From the NCBI RefSeq assembly GCF_005239225.2, contig NC_133287.1, positions 10,087,493-10,151,492 of the forward strand: a DNA stretch of 64,000 nt. The letters are read 5' to 3'. This DNA is from Populus alba (lineage: Eukaryota > Streptophyta > Magnoliopsida > Malpighiales > Salicaceae). Below, piece after piece: positions 46,625 through 59,165 of the stretch. The position numbers and the translations under genes are program-made. The notes beneath the pieces are model-generated. The model made no database searches and had not been told where the DNA came from. It saw only the letters and a program-made list of their open reading frames with translations. Every line of letters starts with the position of its first letter. The first letter of the stretch is position 1.

Positions 46625-47830
46625 CCGCGAACTTGGGCTATATCCTTCCCGTGGAGGAATTTTCTGCCTTCACGTTAGATATTCAAATGGGAATATCTTG
46701 AGCTTCTGATATCGAAATCAAGTGATTCAAAGGCCAAAATTATTCTACGCGTCTAGGACTACAACTTTGATGAAAGAGTCGAAGTCAGATAAAATCTTTT
46801 TACAGAACAGAATCTAGCAGTAATGTGGTTGGTCAAATGGGATCTCCAGGTGTAAACTCAAAAACTGACGAATACCGAGAATCCTGATATGACTGAGTAT
46901 GAACTAAGAACAAAAATCACAAAAACTAGGCCAAAAATAGAGTTTTTTTAGTGGAGACTCGGGTTAGTATCCTTCTCGCGGCAAAATTCTCTACCATCAT
47001 GTTAGATATTCAAATGGGAATATCTTGAGCCTCTAATATCAAAATCAAGTGATTCAAAAGCCCAAATTCATCTACACGTCTAGGACTACAACTTTGATGA
47101 AGGAGTCGAAGTGAGATAAAATCTTTTTACAGAACAGAAACTGGCAGTAATCTAGTTGGTCAAAAGGGATCTCCGGGTCTAACTCAAAAACTGACGAATG
47201 CCGAGAATCCTGATATGACTGAGAGTATGAACTAAGAACAAAAATCACAAAAACTAGGCCAAAAATAGAGTTTTTTTAGTGCAGACTCGGGTCAATATCC
47301 TTCTCGCGGCAGAATTCTCTACCTTCACGTTAGATATTCAAATGGGAACATCTTGAGCCTCTGATATAGGAATCAAGTGATTCAAAAGATCAAATTCATC
47401 TATGCATCTAGGACTACAACTTTGATGAAGGAGTCGAAGTGAGATAAAATCTTTTTACAGAACAGAAAGTGGCAGTAATCTAGTTGGTCAAAAGGGATCT
47501 CCGGGTCTAACTCAAAAACTGACGAATGCCGAGAATCCTGATATGACTGAGAGTATGAACTAAGAACAAAAATCACAAAAACTAGGCCAAAAATAGAGTT
47601 TTTTTAGTGCAGACTCGGGTCAATATCCTTCTCGCGGCAGAATTCTCTACTTTCACGTTAGATATTCAAACGGGAACATCTTGAGCCTCTAATATCGAAA
47701 TCAAGTGATTCAAAAGCTCAAATTCATCTACGCATCTAGGACTACAACTTTGATGAAGGAGTCGAAGTGAGATAAAATCTTTTTATAGAATAGAAACTAG
47801 CAGTAATCTAGTTGGTCAAAAAGGTTCTCT
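46625..47830 (+). repeat. 328-bp tandem repeat array inside the solo LTR
   Basis: About 3.7 units. AGACTCGGGT occurs at 46955, 47283 and 47611 (exactly 328 bp apart), and a degenerate start lies near 46627. Units 2 and 3 are almost identical, so the array expanded recently. The inverted LTR has only about two poorly conserved partial units near 49330-49760. Confidence 0.9.
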
Positions 47831-48305
47831 GACAATGTTGAGATAAATCTAACTGAGAATCTACCCTAAGAAGAACCTAATAAAGGTGTACGTTAATTTT
47901 TCAACATGTCATGAGTGACAAAATATACCTAGGATAGTGAGATATCGTACGAAACCGAGTCAAAATTAGAGCCTAAGTTGGAACAAAAAAATTGCCACAG
48001 CAGCAGAACCATTTTTTTTAGTGCAAATTCTGAGGAATTTATTCAACTTTAAAGACCAAATAAAAAAGGGATGAATTTAGCATTATGAAGACTCCTAATC
48101 AACCTAAGAAAACCTGATGATTTTGGTAGCACAGGGGAAGGATAAAAACAAAAACAGAAAACAGCTCGAACAAGGCTTTCGAAAAAAATATTTCTTTTTG
48201 TGCTTTTGTCAATTTTCTGGCGAACATGAGCTAAACTCCTATACTCTGTTCAAAAGAGGTATACACCATCTCCAGCACGTGGGGGTCCGAAATTGAGTAA
48301 CAACA

Positions 48306-48886
48306 TGTTGCGTGGGAATTCGAGGGAGGGGGAAAATGAGAAGAAAAAGAAAAAGATCTATAAAAATCGTGCTTCCTTAGGAGAGAGAGCTCACCACGAT
48401 GATTCCAATACTACCCAATAAGGCCATGAGTGGATCTAGGAGGAAGTCATGCTTGTTGCTTGAATGCAATAGTGATTCCTCACATGCTTGTCCATGATCA
48501 TTCAAATTTTTATAATTGATCTCTAATTCTTTTATTTTTTTTTATTTTTGTTGCCGATTCTTAGATGACTTTTCAAATTTATCTCGGATTTCATCCCACT
48601 CGATCCCAAGCAAAGCTTAACTAGAAGAAAAGACGGGAAGGGAAATGAATGATGGATGGGCACACTGTTTTGGCTCATTATGGTGATTCGTAAATTTAAT
48701 AGGCTGACCGGGTTCAATTCAATATAACATCATCTGATCATTGTAATGCCTATATATATATATAATTCTTTAGTGGTTCCTACAATTGAGCCTAATCAGG
48801 TTAGGAAGATGTTAAAACAAAAAAGAACCAACAAATTTTTTATCAACTTTATTTATGATGATTGTGTTAAGAGACTTTGATCACAT
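48306..48886. other. 581-bp spacer between two inverted solo LTRs
   Basis: No coding content. Its right end (…TTTGATCACAT) may belong to the 3' LTR of the copia element that continues at 52279. Confidence 0.45.
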
Positions 48887-51800
48887 TGTTGTTACTCATT
48901 TTTGGACCCCGTCTGCTAGAGATGGTGTATACCTCTTTCGAACCAAGTGCAGGAGTGTAGCTCATGTTTGCTAGAAAATGGACAAAAGTAGAAAAGAAAG
49001 AAATGTTTTTCGAACCCTATTTGAGCTGTTTTCTACTCTCTTTATACTCCCCATTTGCTGCCAAAATCGTCAAGTTTCCTAGACTGATTAGGAATCTTCA
49101 TAATGCTAAATTCATTTCTTCTTTATTTGGTTTTTAAGGTTGGATAAATTCATCAGAATTTGCACTAAAAAACTGATTTTGCTGCTATCGTAATTTTTTT
49201 TGTTCCAACTTAGGCTCTGATTCTGACTTGGTTTTGAACAATATCTGACCATCTAGCTATATTCTATCACTCATGACATGTTGAAGAGTTAACCTACACC
49301 TTTATTAGGTCCTAGGGGTCACTGTTCTTATAGCAGACTCTCAGTCAGATTTGGATGCTCGGCATTGTCAGATCAGGAAACCCTTTTTGACCAACCAGAT
49401 TGCTGCTAGATTCTGTTCTCTAAAACGATTTTATCTCACATTAAATTCTTCATGAAAGTTGTAGTCCAGAACGCATAAATGAATTTTGGCTTTTGAATTG
49501 CTTGATTTCAATATCAAAAGCTCAAGATATTCCCATTTGAAATCTAGCATGAAAGCATAGAATCCTGTTGCAAGAAGGTTTCCAGCCGAGTTTGGTTGCC
49601 ATTCTATTCTTCAAAACAAATTTATCTCACTTTGAATCCTTAATGAAAGTTGTAGACCTATATGCACAAATGAATTTGATTTTTTGAATCACCTAATTTC
49701 GATACTAGAAGCTCAAGATATTCCCGTTTGAATATCTAGCATGAAAGTTTGCTGGTCTGCTTTGAGGGACTCGATTTAATATTTCAAGAATTTATCAAGT
49801 TAATTAAAGACGAATTTTAAATTTTGGAAAGTAATTGATTTCGTTGAAGGAATTGAAAAAATAGGAACTCGATCAAAAAATGGCGTAATAATGTCTGGTT
49901 AATATCAAGGAAGCAATATATCAAGGAGATAATTACTTAATCATATATAATTATTGCAATATAAAATACCATAGATATATGATTTGATTGGTGCTGGTTA
50001 TGGAAAATAATTATTGCAATATAAAAAACCATATATATAGGATTTGTTGGTGCTGATTATAGAAGATAATCTCTGCAATAATTATTGTAATATTTCCTTG
50101 AATAGCACGTGTAAAGATTTCTATAACCTCCAACCATATGCAAAGAGGGGGGGATTTTAAAGGAAGAGCACACAGAAAACCCTAAATAAACCCCATATTT
50201 GTCAAGCCAACTAGCCACCCCCAAAGGGCTGGAGAAAAAAACCAAAACTGATGCCCCTCCCCAGCTTTCCACCCTCTTGCTTATTCTTCCCCACTCACCT
50301 GCGCTCTCCCTCTCACAGATGTCATTGCTCCTTCCCCTTTCTTAGCCAAAACTTTCCCTCTACACACAAGCTTCCCTTCTCCCTTTTCCCAACCTCACTC
50401 CCTCAACTTGCAACCATCGTGAACACCACTTACAGGCATTCCCTCTCTGTCAACACAACCCCCAGAAACAGCTCTCTCGCAATCTTCCTCCTCATTAGCT
50501 ATTTCTTCAGCAACAACGTTGCAATAGCAACACCAACACCAACAATTAACATGACAGCACTGCAAGCTTCAGCAACTCCAGCCTCTGCACTGTAACCTTC
50601 AGCGACATCGTTATCACCACTCTCATCTCTACACCAGCAGCTGGTACCAGTCATCTACCTTGCCATATCTCTTCCCCATTGCCCCAGCAGTAGCTGTGTT
50701 ATCTTATATGTACTAGGAGCAAGAAGCAGCAGGGGTGCACGGTCATCACCAGTCATTGCAATTCCTCAGCCACTTTGAGCATGTAGGCCAGCAACAACAA
50801 AGGGAATTGTTTTATTCGGCCATAGGTTAATCCTTCAACAACATCCTTATTTTTCCTGCAGGAGTTGCACTAGTTGTAGCAACACTGAAGGGCCACCATT
50901 GAGACAATCAGCTTTCAACTAGCAAACCTGTCTCCATTAGGAACAGCGAGCAGGGTCGTCCTTTGTAAGCAGTGCCTAGTTGTCTCCCTCCACTTCGCCT
51001 TCAGTTGTTGCCTCATAGGTAAGTCTTTCTTTTCTTGTTTTTGCCAAATTAATTACCTTGCCACTATAGCATGCATATGCATGCAACAGTGGCAGAACCT
51101 GTTACTGGTTTGAGCCAGTAACTGAGTTGAGCCTGGCTGAATCCAGTCAAGCCCATAATTAATTGTGATACTTGTGTTTCTAACGAAACAAAATATAAAA
51201 AATGTTTTTTTGTGTGTTGCATACGGTCAATACCCTAACATATTTTGAATTTCCTCTTTTTTGAAAAAAAAAATATATTTTAAGGTTAAAAGAAAATGTG
51301 TTTTAGCATGGATTTCTTAAACAGAAAAAAAAATTATTTTCTTACATTTTGGATTTGAAAACATGTTTGTAAAACTACAAGGGTATTGGCCAATATTCCA
51401 AAAAAAACATAAAAATCTTATTTTTGTTTAGAGAATTCATCTTTTATTCATCGTTAATGTTTGGATAAAGAAATTCCAAGGGATGAATATCCAAAATATT
51501 GTTGGGAATAACTTTTTATTATTCACTGTTAATGTTTGGATAAAGAAATCCCAAGTGGTTGATATCCAAAATATTTTTTTATGAATAATAAGTCATCAAA
51601 CATCCTTAAAAGAAGTTTCAATTATAATTGTGGACATTTCAATTTTTGACTCCATGATTTACGAGTCATGAAAGTATAAAACACTACGGCAAAAGAGGCT
51701 TTTAAAGTGCTATGAATTTCCTTAGATTTATAAATCTTTGTTCCTTTTCCTTGCGATTTACGAGTTGCAAACACTTGGAATTCTAAAGGGAAAATGAGCT

Positions 51801-52278
51801 CTTAAGCACATTGAATCTCCTTAGATTTCTATCTTACCTATCTCATAAATCATAGGTTATAAATTTAGTCTGAATCAAACACAGATTTCAAGAGATCTGC
51901 ATTAGTTCTCTTTGGTACTTTGTAGACATATCTAAGGGTGTGATCCACATTGACCAAGGGTTCTTTCTTTTTAGACTTTGAGTCCAAGTTTGTTCATCAT
52001 AGCAAACTTATCCTAGAAAAACTGATGGGATTATAATACACCAACACCATAGCAATTATAAGGCAAACCAAACACCAAGCAGCTTACCTTAGGTAAGGCA
52101 TACTAGGGGTGCTAATACCTTCCCTTTACACAATCAATCCCTTGCCTTAGTATCTCTGAAAGACCAGTTAGGTTTCCTAGTGACCATGATATTAGGTGGC
52201 AACTCCCTTATTCATAAAAAAAAAATGAAATCAATCAAAGGTCATCGCGACGCCGCGCTCCGCTGTGAGGATGCGACA
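48887..52278 (-). mobile_element. 3.4-kb solo LTR, same family as 44300, inverted
   Basis: Read on the minus strand it starts TGTCGCATCC (at 52278) and ends GAGTAACAACA (at 48887). Flanks are CACAT (48882-48886) and CATAT (52279-52283), a target duplication with one change. The same landmarks are found in reverse order: the GTCGCCACCTAATAT-like block near 52190, the ACCTTAGGTAAGGCATACTA region near 52090, GTATTGGCCAATATTCC near 51388, and the terminal GGGGTCCAAAAATGAG-like block near 48900. The 50200-50600 part gives a proline/serine-rich frame that is not conserved in the sister LTR. Confidence 0.82.
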
Positions 52279-52475
52279 CATATAATGGAAAACAGAGCTC
52301 TATGGTTTCTGTATTAATCCACAGTTTCTTATTGAACAAACCTGGCTATATATAGCCTTACAGTAATAATATATAACTAAGAAATATCACTCAAGTATCA
52401 TGTTTAGCATTATAGTTGCTAATAGAAAATAGTTAACTCCTACAAATATGTAACAACCTGTCAATCTTTCCCCTA
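52279..52475 (-). repeat. Copia 3' LTR (part) and polypurine tract
   Basis: On the minus strand the purine tract AGGGGAAAGAT (52464-52475) is followed by TGACAGGTTGTTACATAT, the LTR start at 52463. A TATA-like GGCTATATATAGCC lies near 52350. The LTR is cut near its end by the insertion 48887-52278. Confidence 0.65.
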
Positions 52476-52726
52476 AACTAACTGTGATACACAGTTAGTT
52501 TAGCTCAGCAGCTTTACACATACCCATATGACTCCTAAACTTCTAGAAAGATTACAACTTCAATGGCTTCGTCATCACATTTGTAGTCTACTCCTCTGAT
52601 CCACAATGCAATAGCTCAATAATTCCATCATTAGCAAACTATCTCAAGAAATGGAAATGTACATCAATATGTTTACTTCTCCCATGCATGACAGGATTGT
52701 TTGAAAATTTAATGGTGGAGTTGTTG

Positions 52727-53153
52727 TCACACATGACTATGATACTCTTCTTCTAAACATGACCCAGCTGCTCCAAAACTCTTCTCATCCACACTACTTA
52801 ACTTGCACGCCCGTCTGTTGCCACAAACTCTGCCTCTATGGTCGACAATGTAACAATTGGTTGTTTCTTTGACATCCAAGACATTACCCCAGAACTTAAA
52901 AGGAAAACATAACTGGAAGTGCTTTTCCAATCATCTAAGTCACCAACATAGTCATTGTCAATGTAAGCAACCAAGTCATTTGAGCTCCCTTTCTTGTACA
53001 TGATTCCATAATCAAAGGTACTCTTCAAGTACCTCAATATCCTCTTAGCACCTTGTAAATGGAGTTCTGTAGGTTTAGCCATGTATCTACTAATCAAGCT
53101 TACATTGTACACTAAGTTTGGACGAGTTGTTGTGAGATACATGAGACTCCCGA
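52727..53153 (-). pseudogene. Ty1/copia RNase H segment, 3' of an LTR insertion
   Basis: Reads GSLMYLTTTRPNLVYNVSLI, then AKRILRYLKSTFDYGIMY, YIDNDYVGDLDDWKSTS and SSGVMSWMSKKQ, the standard end of a copia polyprotein (usual ..DADWAGD.DDRKSTSG). The catalytic DADWAG is DNDYVG here. It is continuous with 56072-57890 once the insertion 53154-56071 is ignored. Confidence 0.8.
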
Positions 53154-53164
53154 TGTAAAACCTC

Positions 53165-53515
53165 CAGATCAAAAATCATAAATTGACTAGTTTTAAGTAA
53201 AATAAAAAAATTCATAACTCTTGATTGGGTGATCAGAAAATTCTAAAAATTTGCGTGGAGCCTTCTAATATCATGCCTTAGCTTGGGTTAAAATTTCGAA
53301 TTTTTAGAAAAATTCAGAAATTTGACGAAAAATCATAAATTGACTAGTTTTAAGTAAAACAAAAAAAATTCGTAACTCTTGATTGGGTGATCAGAAAATT
53401 CTGAAAATTTTCTTAGAGCCTTATAATATCATGTCTTAGCTTGGGTTAAAATTTCATAATTTTTAGGGAAATTCGGAAATTTGACGAAAAATCACAATTC
53501 GACTAGTTTTACATT
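53165..53515 (+). repeat. ~160-bp tandem repeat at the LTR left end
   Basis: Two units plus part of a third, each beginning AAAAATCAnAATT(G/C)GACTAG and containing AACTCTTGATTGGGTGATCA and GCTTGGGTTAAAATTTC, start near 53167, 53328 and 53488. Confidence 0.8.
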
Positions 53516-54339
53516 ATTGGACGTAATTTTCAATCCGATCATCGGATTGAGCTGAAATTTTATGAGGAACCTTAAAATATACTGAATAAAATCTGGTTAA
53601 AATTTTAAGATGAATGGAGCTTGGAAGTGCTAGCAAAAAAATAAGGACCGTCAAATAGAGGCAAAAATACCCATTAAGGGTAGAATAGTTATTTGCCATT
53701 GAAAAGAAAGTATATAAACCCTCCTTCTCTTTTATTAACTGCCGAATGGGCAGAAACAAAAAGATGAAAAGAAAAAAAGAGCATAACGTGAGAGAAGGAG
53801 AGAAAAGGAAGGAAAAACAGTAAGGAAATTGAGAGAATAACATTATAAACTTGCAAGTTCAACCTATAAAACACTAAATCAAGTGAAGGAAGGAGGATTT
53901 GAGAAGGGGAATTCAGCTAACCTTGGAAGAGAAGAGAAATTGGAAGAAAAGCAATAGGTAAGCATGAGAAGTTTGGATTTAATGTTGATTTAGATGTTTT
54001 CCTAAGCTTATTTGATAGTTAGGAAGTAATTTCATGGAACTTTACCTTAGTTTCCCTTAAATCCTAGATTTTTGAACTTAGGGTTCTTATGTGAATTTGG
54101 GGGAATTAGGATGGGAAGGGAAAATGATGAAATTGAAATGGAATAGAATGAAAACAAGTTGAAATAACAAGTAAATGAAGAAAGATTTGGGAGAGCAAAA
54201 AGAAACACCACATTCGGCCAATGAAGGAAAAATAAATGGGAGAATGAGTTTTGATGTTAATGTTTAGAAAAACCATGTTTAATCATGATAAATGAAAATG
54301 TAAGAAAGACTAAATAAAGAGATAGCATTTAAGTTGAGA

Positions 54340-54340
<1 letters not shown>

Positions 54341-54387
<47 letters not shown>
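54341..54387. repeat. (AAT)n microsatellite
   Basis: Pure AAT trinucleotides for about 47 bp inside the inserted LTR. Confidence 0.95.
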
Positions 54388-54889
54388 GTAAATTCAAATT
54401 AAAAGAGAAATAAACTAGTTAAAAGAAAATATGAAGACAAGATGCCTGGATTGTATTTGAATATAGTATTTAGATTAAATAAATAATATGATGTGAGGGT
54501 ATAAAGAATAGAAGAATTATTTGATGGAGGAATTATGAACATAAAGTAAGCAAATAAGTAACTTGAGTTAAATATGAGGTTGTATGTAAAATAATGATGT
54601 TGTATTTGAGAATGAATTTTTATTAGAACAAATTACAAATAAAAATAGTACGTGCTTTGTGTTTCGGCACGTAAGAAAAATGTTGATGGACTAATGATAT
54701 AATGACACTTGATTGATTCAGGAGCTGTGTCTAGAGCTGGTTATCAGATAGGAGGAGCTGGGTCATCCCGAGCAGAAGGTAGGTGATTCGTCACCTCATT
54801 TTGTAATTTTTAGTTTCCCTAATTAGTGATGTTGCTTATTTAATTGATATTACATAAATGGAGCAAATGAATAATTTGAGTTATGATTA

Positions 54890-55265
54890 TGTGAAATTAC
54901 CGGTTTTATTGGTTAACAAAGAGGTTAACCGGATATGTGGTAATTCGTATGGAATTACCGGATTGTTTGGCTAATAAAAAAGATTAGCCGGATGCTGGGT
55001 AATTCAAATGGAATAACCGGATTGATTGGCTAACAAAAGAGATTAGCCGGATACTAGGTGATTCATATGGAATTACCGGATTGATTTTGCTAACCGAAAT
55101 GGGTTAGCTGAATTTTGGGTAATAAAGAGAATTACCGGGTTTATTGGTTAACAAAGAAGTTAACCGGATAAGGAGTAATTCATATGGAATTACCGATTGA
55201 TTGGCTAACAAAAGAGGTTAGCTGGATAATAGATAATTCGAATGGAATTACTGGGTCTATTGGTA
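54890..55265 (+). repeat. ~59-bp minisatellite with GGTTAACCGG/GGTTAGCCGG words
   Basis: About six units in which ATTACCGGATTGATTGGCTAA is followed by AAAGAGGTTAGCCGGAT and a GGTAATTCATATGG spacer. ACCGG falls near 54898, 54957, 55016, 55076 and 55135. Unit length varies by one to three bases. Confidence 0.85.
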
Positions 55266-56071
55266 ACCGAGGAAGGAAAAACAAATTTTTGAGTAATTAT
55301 ATGGAAGTGTTTCATTTATTTGATAATTAAGAGGAATTAACTGGATTTTTTAAGTCTTAAAAAGATTATGTAAATTATGGGATTAAGTTCGATTGAAGTA
55401 GAAGTACTAAATTTCAAAGGTTAAGAGTAATTGATTAATATTAGATTAATATAGTGAGAAAGTTAATTAATATGGTTGTTGTTGAAACATGTACACCTCA
55501 AGGTGATGCAGATCGTTAGATGTAGGAATTCTCTTGTGTATGAATTACCATTTTAGAATGTAATTTTCATGTCTTTACTTTCAGTGTAAATCCTTTTGTG
55601 TTGCAAAAAAAATCAAGTAGAAAGTGTAATAGGTAGTGGATGTAGTATATATATGTATAGTTATTAGTATGATCAAATCACTTTTCAAAATGATAAGATC
55701 TTAATGTTGTATTTATGTAGTTTAAAGGCATAAATGTAGTTAGTAAGCATTTATTATGTTTGTGATGAATTTGTTATCTTTTGGGTTGTTTTGGGAGTGC
55801 ATTTATGTTGATTTACTAATTGATAAGTATAAGTATTGCGTTATTGTTTGATGACTGGAATGTGATCCAGGATGATTGGATCAAGATGGAAGTCATAATG
55901 ACATATAATAGAAGTGTTGTCGATAACTTGGTACCAACAAAAATAGAGGAAACTCTGCCGAAATTTTCAAAAAAAAAAATAATCCCATAAATTTAGACAT
56001 ATTACCCAATACTTGACATTGGTAAAGAAATGTTTGAAGATTTCATGACATTATGTTTTGATGGTGTTACA

Positions 56072-57890
56072 CCCGACAATTTGTTTGTAATACAATTCAT
56101 CAATTGCAACTCCATCTGCATCTTTCCTTAGCTTTGAGCCTGGAACAATCGGGCTATTGACTTCATGACTTTCTAACATTCCAAATCGCTTTAAAATATC
56201 CAGCGCACATTTCTTTTGGCAAATGAAGATACCGTCATTTTGTTGTGACACTTCAATGCCAAGAAAGAACTTCATTTTTCCTAGATTAGTCATCTCAAAA
56301 ACTTGCATCATTGAACACTTGAAACTACTCATCATCTCTTCATCATCACCAGTGCAGATTAGATCATCAACATAAACACTTACAATAAGTATTTTACCTT
56401 CTTTGTTCTATTTTATGAAGAGGGTCTACTCATTTAGATATTTTTTGAATCCCTTATTGACAAAGTAATTCTCCATTAGTTGAACCAAGCTCGTGGAGCT
56501 TGTTTTAGGCCATATAAAGCCTTGTGCAGCTTGTAGACTTTGTCCTCACTTCCCTTGATCTCAAATGATCTCAAACCCTTTGGTTGTTCAACATACACAT
56601 CTTCATTAAGCTCACCGTAGAGGAAAATTGATTTCACATCTAACTAGAATATTTTCCAGTTTCTTTAAGCTGCTAGGGCTACTACTATAATATTCTAGTT
56701 TTTTTGAGCTGCTAGGGCCACTACCATCGTCACAGTTTCCATTCTTGCCACCGGAGCATAGACCTCTGTGTAGTCTATTCCATGTTTCTGTGTGTACCCT
56801 TTAGCCACCAGATGTGCTTTGTGCTTCTCAAACTCTCTACGCTCATTATACTTAGTTTTATAAATCCATTTCACCCCAATTTTCTTGACTTCAACAGGCA
56901 ACGTAACTAACATCCATGTCTTTTTCTTCTCTATGGACTTGATTTCGTTGTCCATAGCCAATCTCCAACTTGTATCTTTCACTGCTTCTTCATAGTGCAA
57001 CGGGTCACTTGACATCAATAGTGCCAAATCACCTTCATCTCCAAAAGACCCAAGACCCTCCCCACTAATATAATCCTTCATCCATGATGTAGGTTCTCTC
57101 ATTCTCATACCTTCTTCATTATCCTCAATGTCTCCATTATTTGAAAATACATCTCCCTCTTTCTAACCACTATTATTCTCACTTTCATCATTATTATCAT
57201 CTACTCCTTCTACATTGTCATCTCCTCATTCTAAATCCACTAAAATCTGTTATTCAAAACTCTCATCCAAATCCCATTGTTTCTCCTCTTCAAATATCAC
57301 ATCTCTACTCACTATTACCCTTTTTGTAATTGAGTTAAATAGTCTATAGCCTTTGGATTCCTCACTAACACCTAACAATATACACTTAACACTTATATTG
57401 TCAAGTTTAGTTATTTGTACCTATGGCACATAAACATGTGCTATGCACTGGAAGACACCAAAATGATCAACATAAGGCTTAATTCCACTTCACACGTCTA
57501 CTGGTGTGATGTTTTTTCCCATCAAAGTTGGACAAATGTTTAGCATATTATTGCTCCAATTTATTGCCTCTGCCCAAAATTTTTTGGAATTTTCTTCTCA
57601 AATACCAGTGCACAAACCATGTTCATTACTGTTCTATTCTTTCGTTCAGCTACACTGTTTTGTTAAGGAGTGTAAGCAGTTGTCAGTTGCCGCTTAATGC
57701 CATTCTACTCACAAAATTTGTTAAACTCAAGCGAGGTGAACTTGCCTCCCCTATCTGTACGTAGACACTTGATAGGTAAACTTGTCTCATTCTCCACCAT
57801 CCTCTTAAAACACTTGAAATAACTCAATGTTTTTGATTTTTCTAGCAGAAAATATATCTATGACCTTCTACTATAGCCATCTATAAAACA
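56072..57890 (-). pseudogene. Ty1/copia reverse transcriptase and integrase, truncated
   Basis: From 57890 down: integrase core pieces (SLPIKCLRTDRGGKFTS, then NSVAERKNRTVMNMV) with two in-frame stops near 57650 and 57715. Then a Thr/Ser-rich linker, RT (AMDNEIKSIEKKKTWMLV, KWIYKTKYNERREFEKHKA, VYAPVARMETVTM; active site VYVDDLICTGDD near 56350), and KMKFFLGIEVSQ. A short tandem duplication near 56640-56725 disrupts RT. Gag, protease and the 5' LTR are missing: the element is cut near 57890 in the integrase, next to a CACTA-like region. Confidence 0.82.
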
Positions 57891-57894
57891 CATA

Positions 57895-58487
57895 ATATAT
57901 CTATGTTTTTTTCACTATATTTGTTTTTTATTTTATTTTTAATTTTTTTGTGTTCTTAATAATTGTATGAATGTTGTTGTAGGATTTTTTTTTCATATGA
58001 GATCAATTTTTAGTTGATTTATTTATAGGATTTTAAAAAATTTTCATATGAATTTTTTTAGTTGAATTTCTTTTTTCGTGTTATTTATTTGTTGCAAATT
58101 TGTTTGAGTTGATTTTCTTCTCTTTCTTCCAAGCATTTTGAGTATTATAAAGTGTTGATTTATATTTATTTAGTTATTTTATAGTTTTGTAAAATATATT
58201 TTTAAAATAATTATCGACGGAATTACATACGGTATTTTGCCAAAGAAAATACCGACGGAATTAAGGGGGTAATTTGTTTTTGTTTGTTTTTTCCATCAGT
58301 AAATCCATCGGTAATAATATATTTTTATTACCAATGGACTTACCGACGGATAAAAAATTACCGACGAAAGATTCACTAACAGAGCATTTCCGTCAGTAAT
58401 TTTGTTGGTAAATTAATTACTAATGGAATGATAGTACAAATACCGACAGAAAATTCCGTCAGTAAATCTAAAGATTGTGGTAGTGTA
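57895..58487. mobile_element. CACTA-like transposon end (partial)
   Basis: 58200-58470 has many direct and inverted copies of TACCGACGGAA / TTCCGTCAGTAA, the subterminal repeat style of plant CACTA (En/Spm) elements. Read inwards from 58487 on the minus strand the end is CACTACCACAATC, which fits a CACTA terminus. The opposite terminus was not found; the 57895-58190 part is T-rich and featureless. Confidence 0.55.
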
Positions 58488-59165
58488 TGTTCATAAATTA
58501 TTTAATTTATTTTCTATGAAGTTATTATAGTTTCAAACATATATCTTGACATTACTTAATTTTACAGGTGTCTATTATTATTATTGTATAATTAATTAAA
58601 AATTAGTTTTTTAAAAAAATAAATTTCTTAGACTGATTGGAGTTCATCACCTAGATCGTGAATTTCACGGTTTAATCCAAAAAAACCGGGTCGATTGAAT
58701 ATACTGTAGTCTCAAAACAAAAAAAAGATGATTTTTTTAAGTCATTTTTTAACCGATTGTTTGAGCTGTTTTTAACTCCTCAGGTAGATTGAGTTAGATT
58801 GAGAAAAACTTTTATATAAATTAATTTAAATCCAATATAGGTAAGGAATTAGATTAAAAAGTTTTTAAAGTGAATCTGTTAGATAAATTTAATAATAATA
58901 CTAAATAATTTTTCGTGGTCTGAAGTTCAAAAAGATTTTAATTCTAGCTGCAACATAAGGTTACCTTCTAAACTAATTTGACCCTACTCCAATGATAAAA
59001 ACAATTACTACATTATTGGCTCTTATAAAAATTCCACATAAATGCTCCATCAAAATATAAGGATTCCATCTCTTCAAATAATATTTGTTCACGTTTATTG
59101 TGATTGAAAGTGTTTTCCACATAAACAATTTCTTTTTAAGAATAAATTGAGAATAGTTAGAAGAC
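58488..59165. other. AT-rich DNA with one dispersed-repeat unit
   Basis: A unit near 58635-58700 (CATCACCTAGATCGTGAATTTC, GGGTCGATTGAAT) belongs to the ~165-bp family. Nothing else recognised up to the start of KIN unit 3 homology at about 59172. Confidence 0.5.

Larger units (their letters stand above)
44300..48305 (+). mobile_element. 4.0-kb solo LTR with TGTTG target duplication
   Basis: It begins TGTCGCACCC and ends GAGTAACAACA, with TGTTG on both sides (44295-44299 and 48306-48310). No gag-pol or second same-orientation LTR is present. Hallmarks of this family include GAGTCGCCACCTAATATTTTGG and GTATTAGCACCCCTAG near the left end. The 45480-46130 part is pyrimidine-rich and yields long but meaningless frames. 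An inverted relative occupies 48887-52278. Confidence 0.85.
53154..56071 (+). mobile_element. 2.9-kb LTR inserted in the copia element, CCCGA duplication
   Basis: It starts TGTAAAACCTCC and ends GGTGTTACA, with CCCGA at 53149-53153 and again at 56072-56076. The insertion falls between the copia residues KQIVG and SLMYL, and deleting it plus one CCCGA restores the copia reading. A TATA-like AGTATATAAACC lies at 53709. No coding domains or second LTR are visible, so it is a solo LTR or a non-autonomous element. It carries two kinds of internal repeats (listed separately). Confidence 0.82.

Noticed and set aside
50251..50595. 114-codon Ser/Pro/Thr-rich frame
   Set aside because: It lies inside the inverted solo LTR and is not conserved in the sister LTR.
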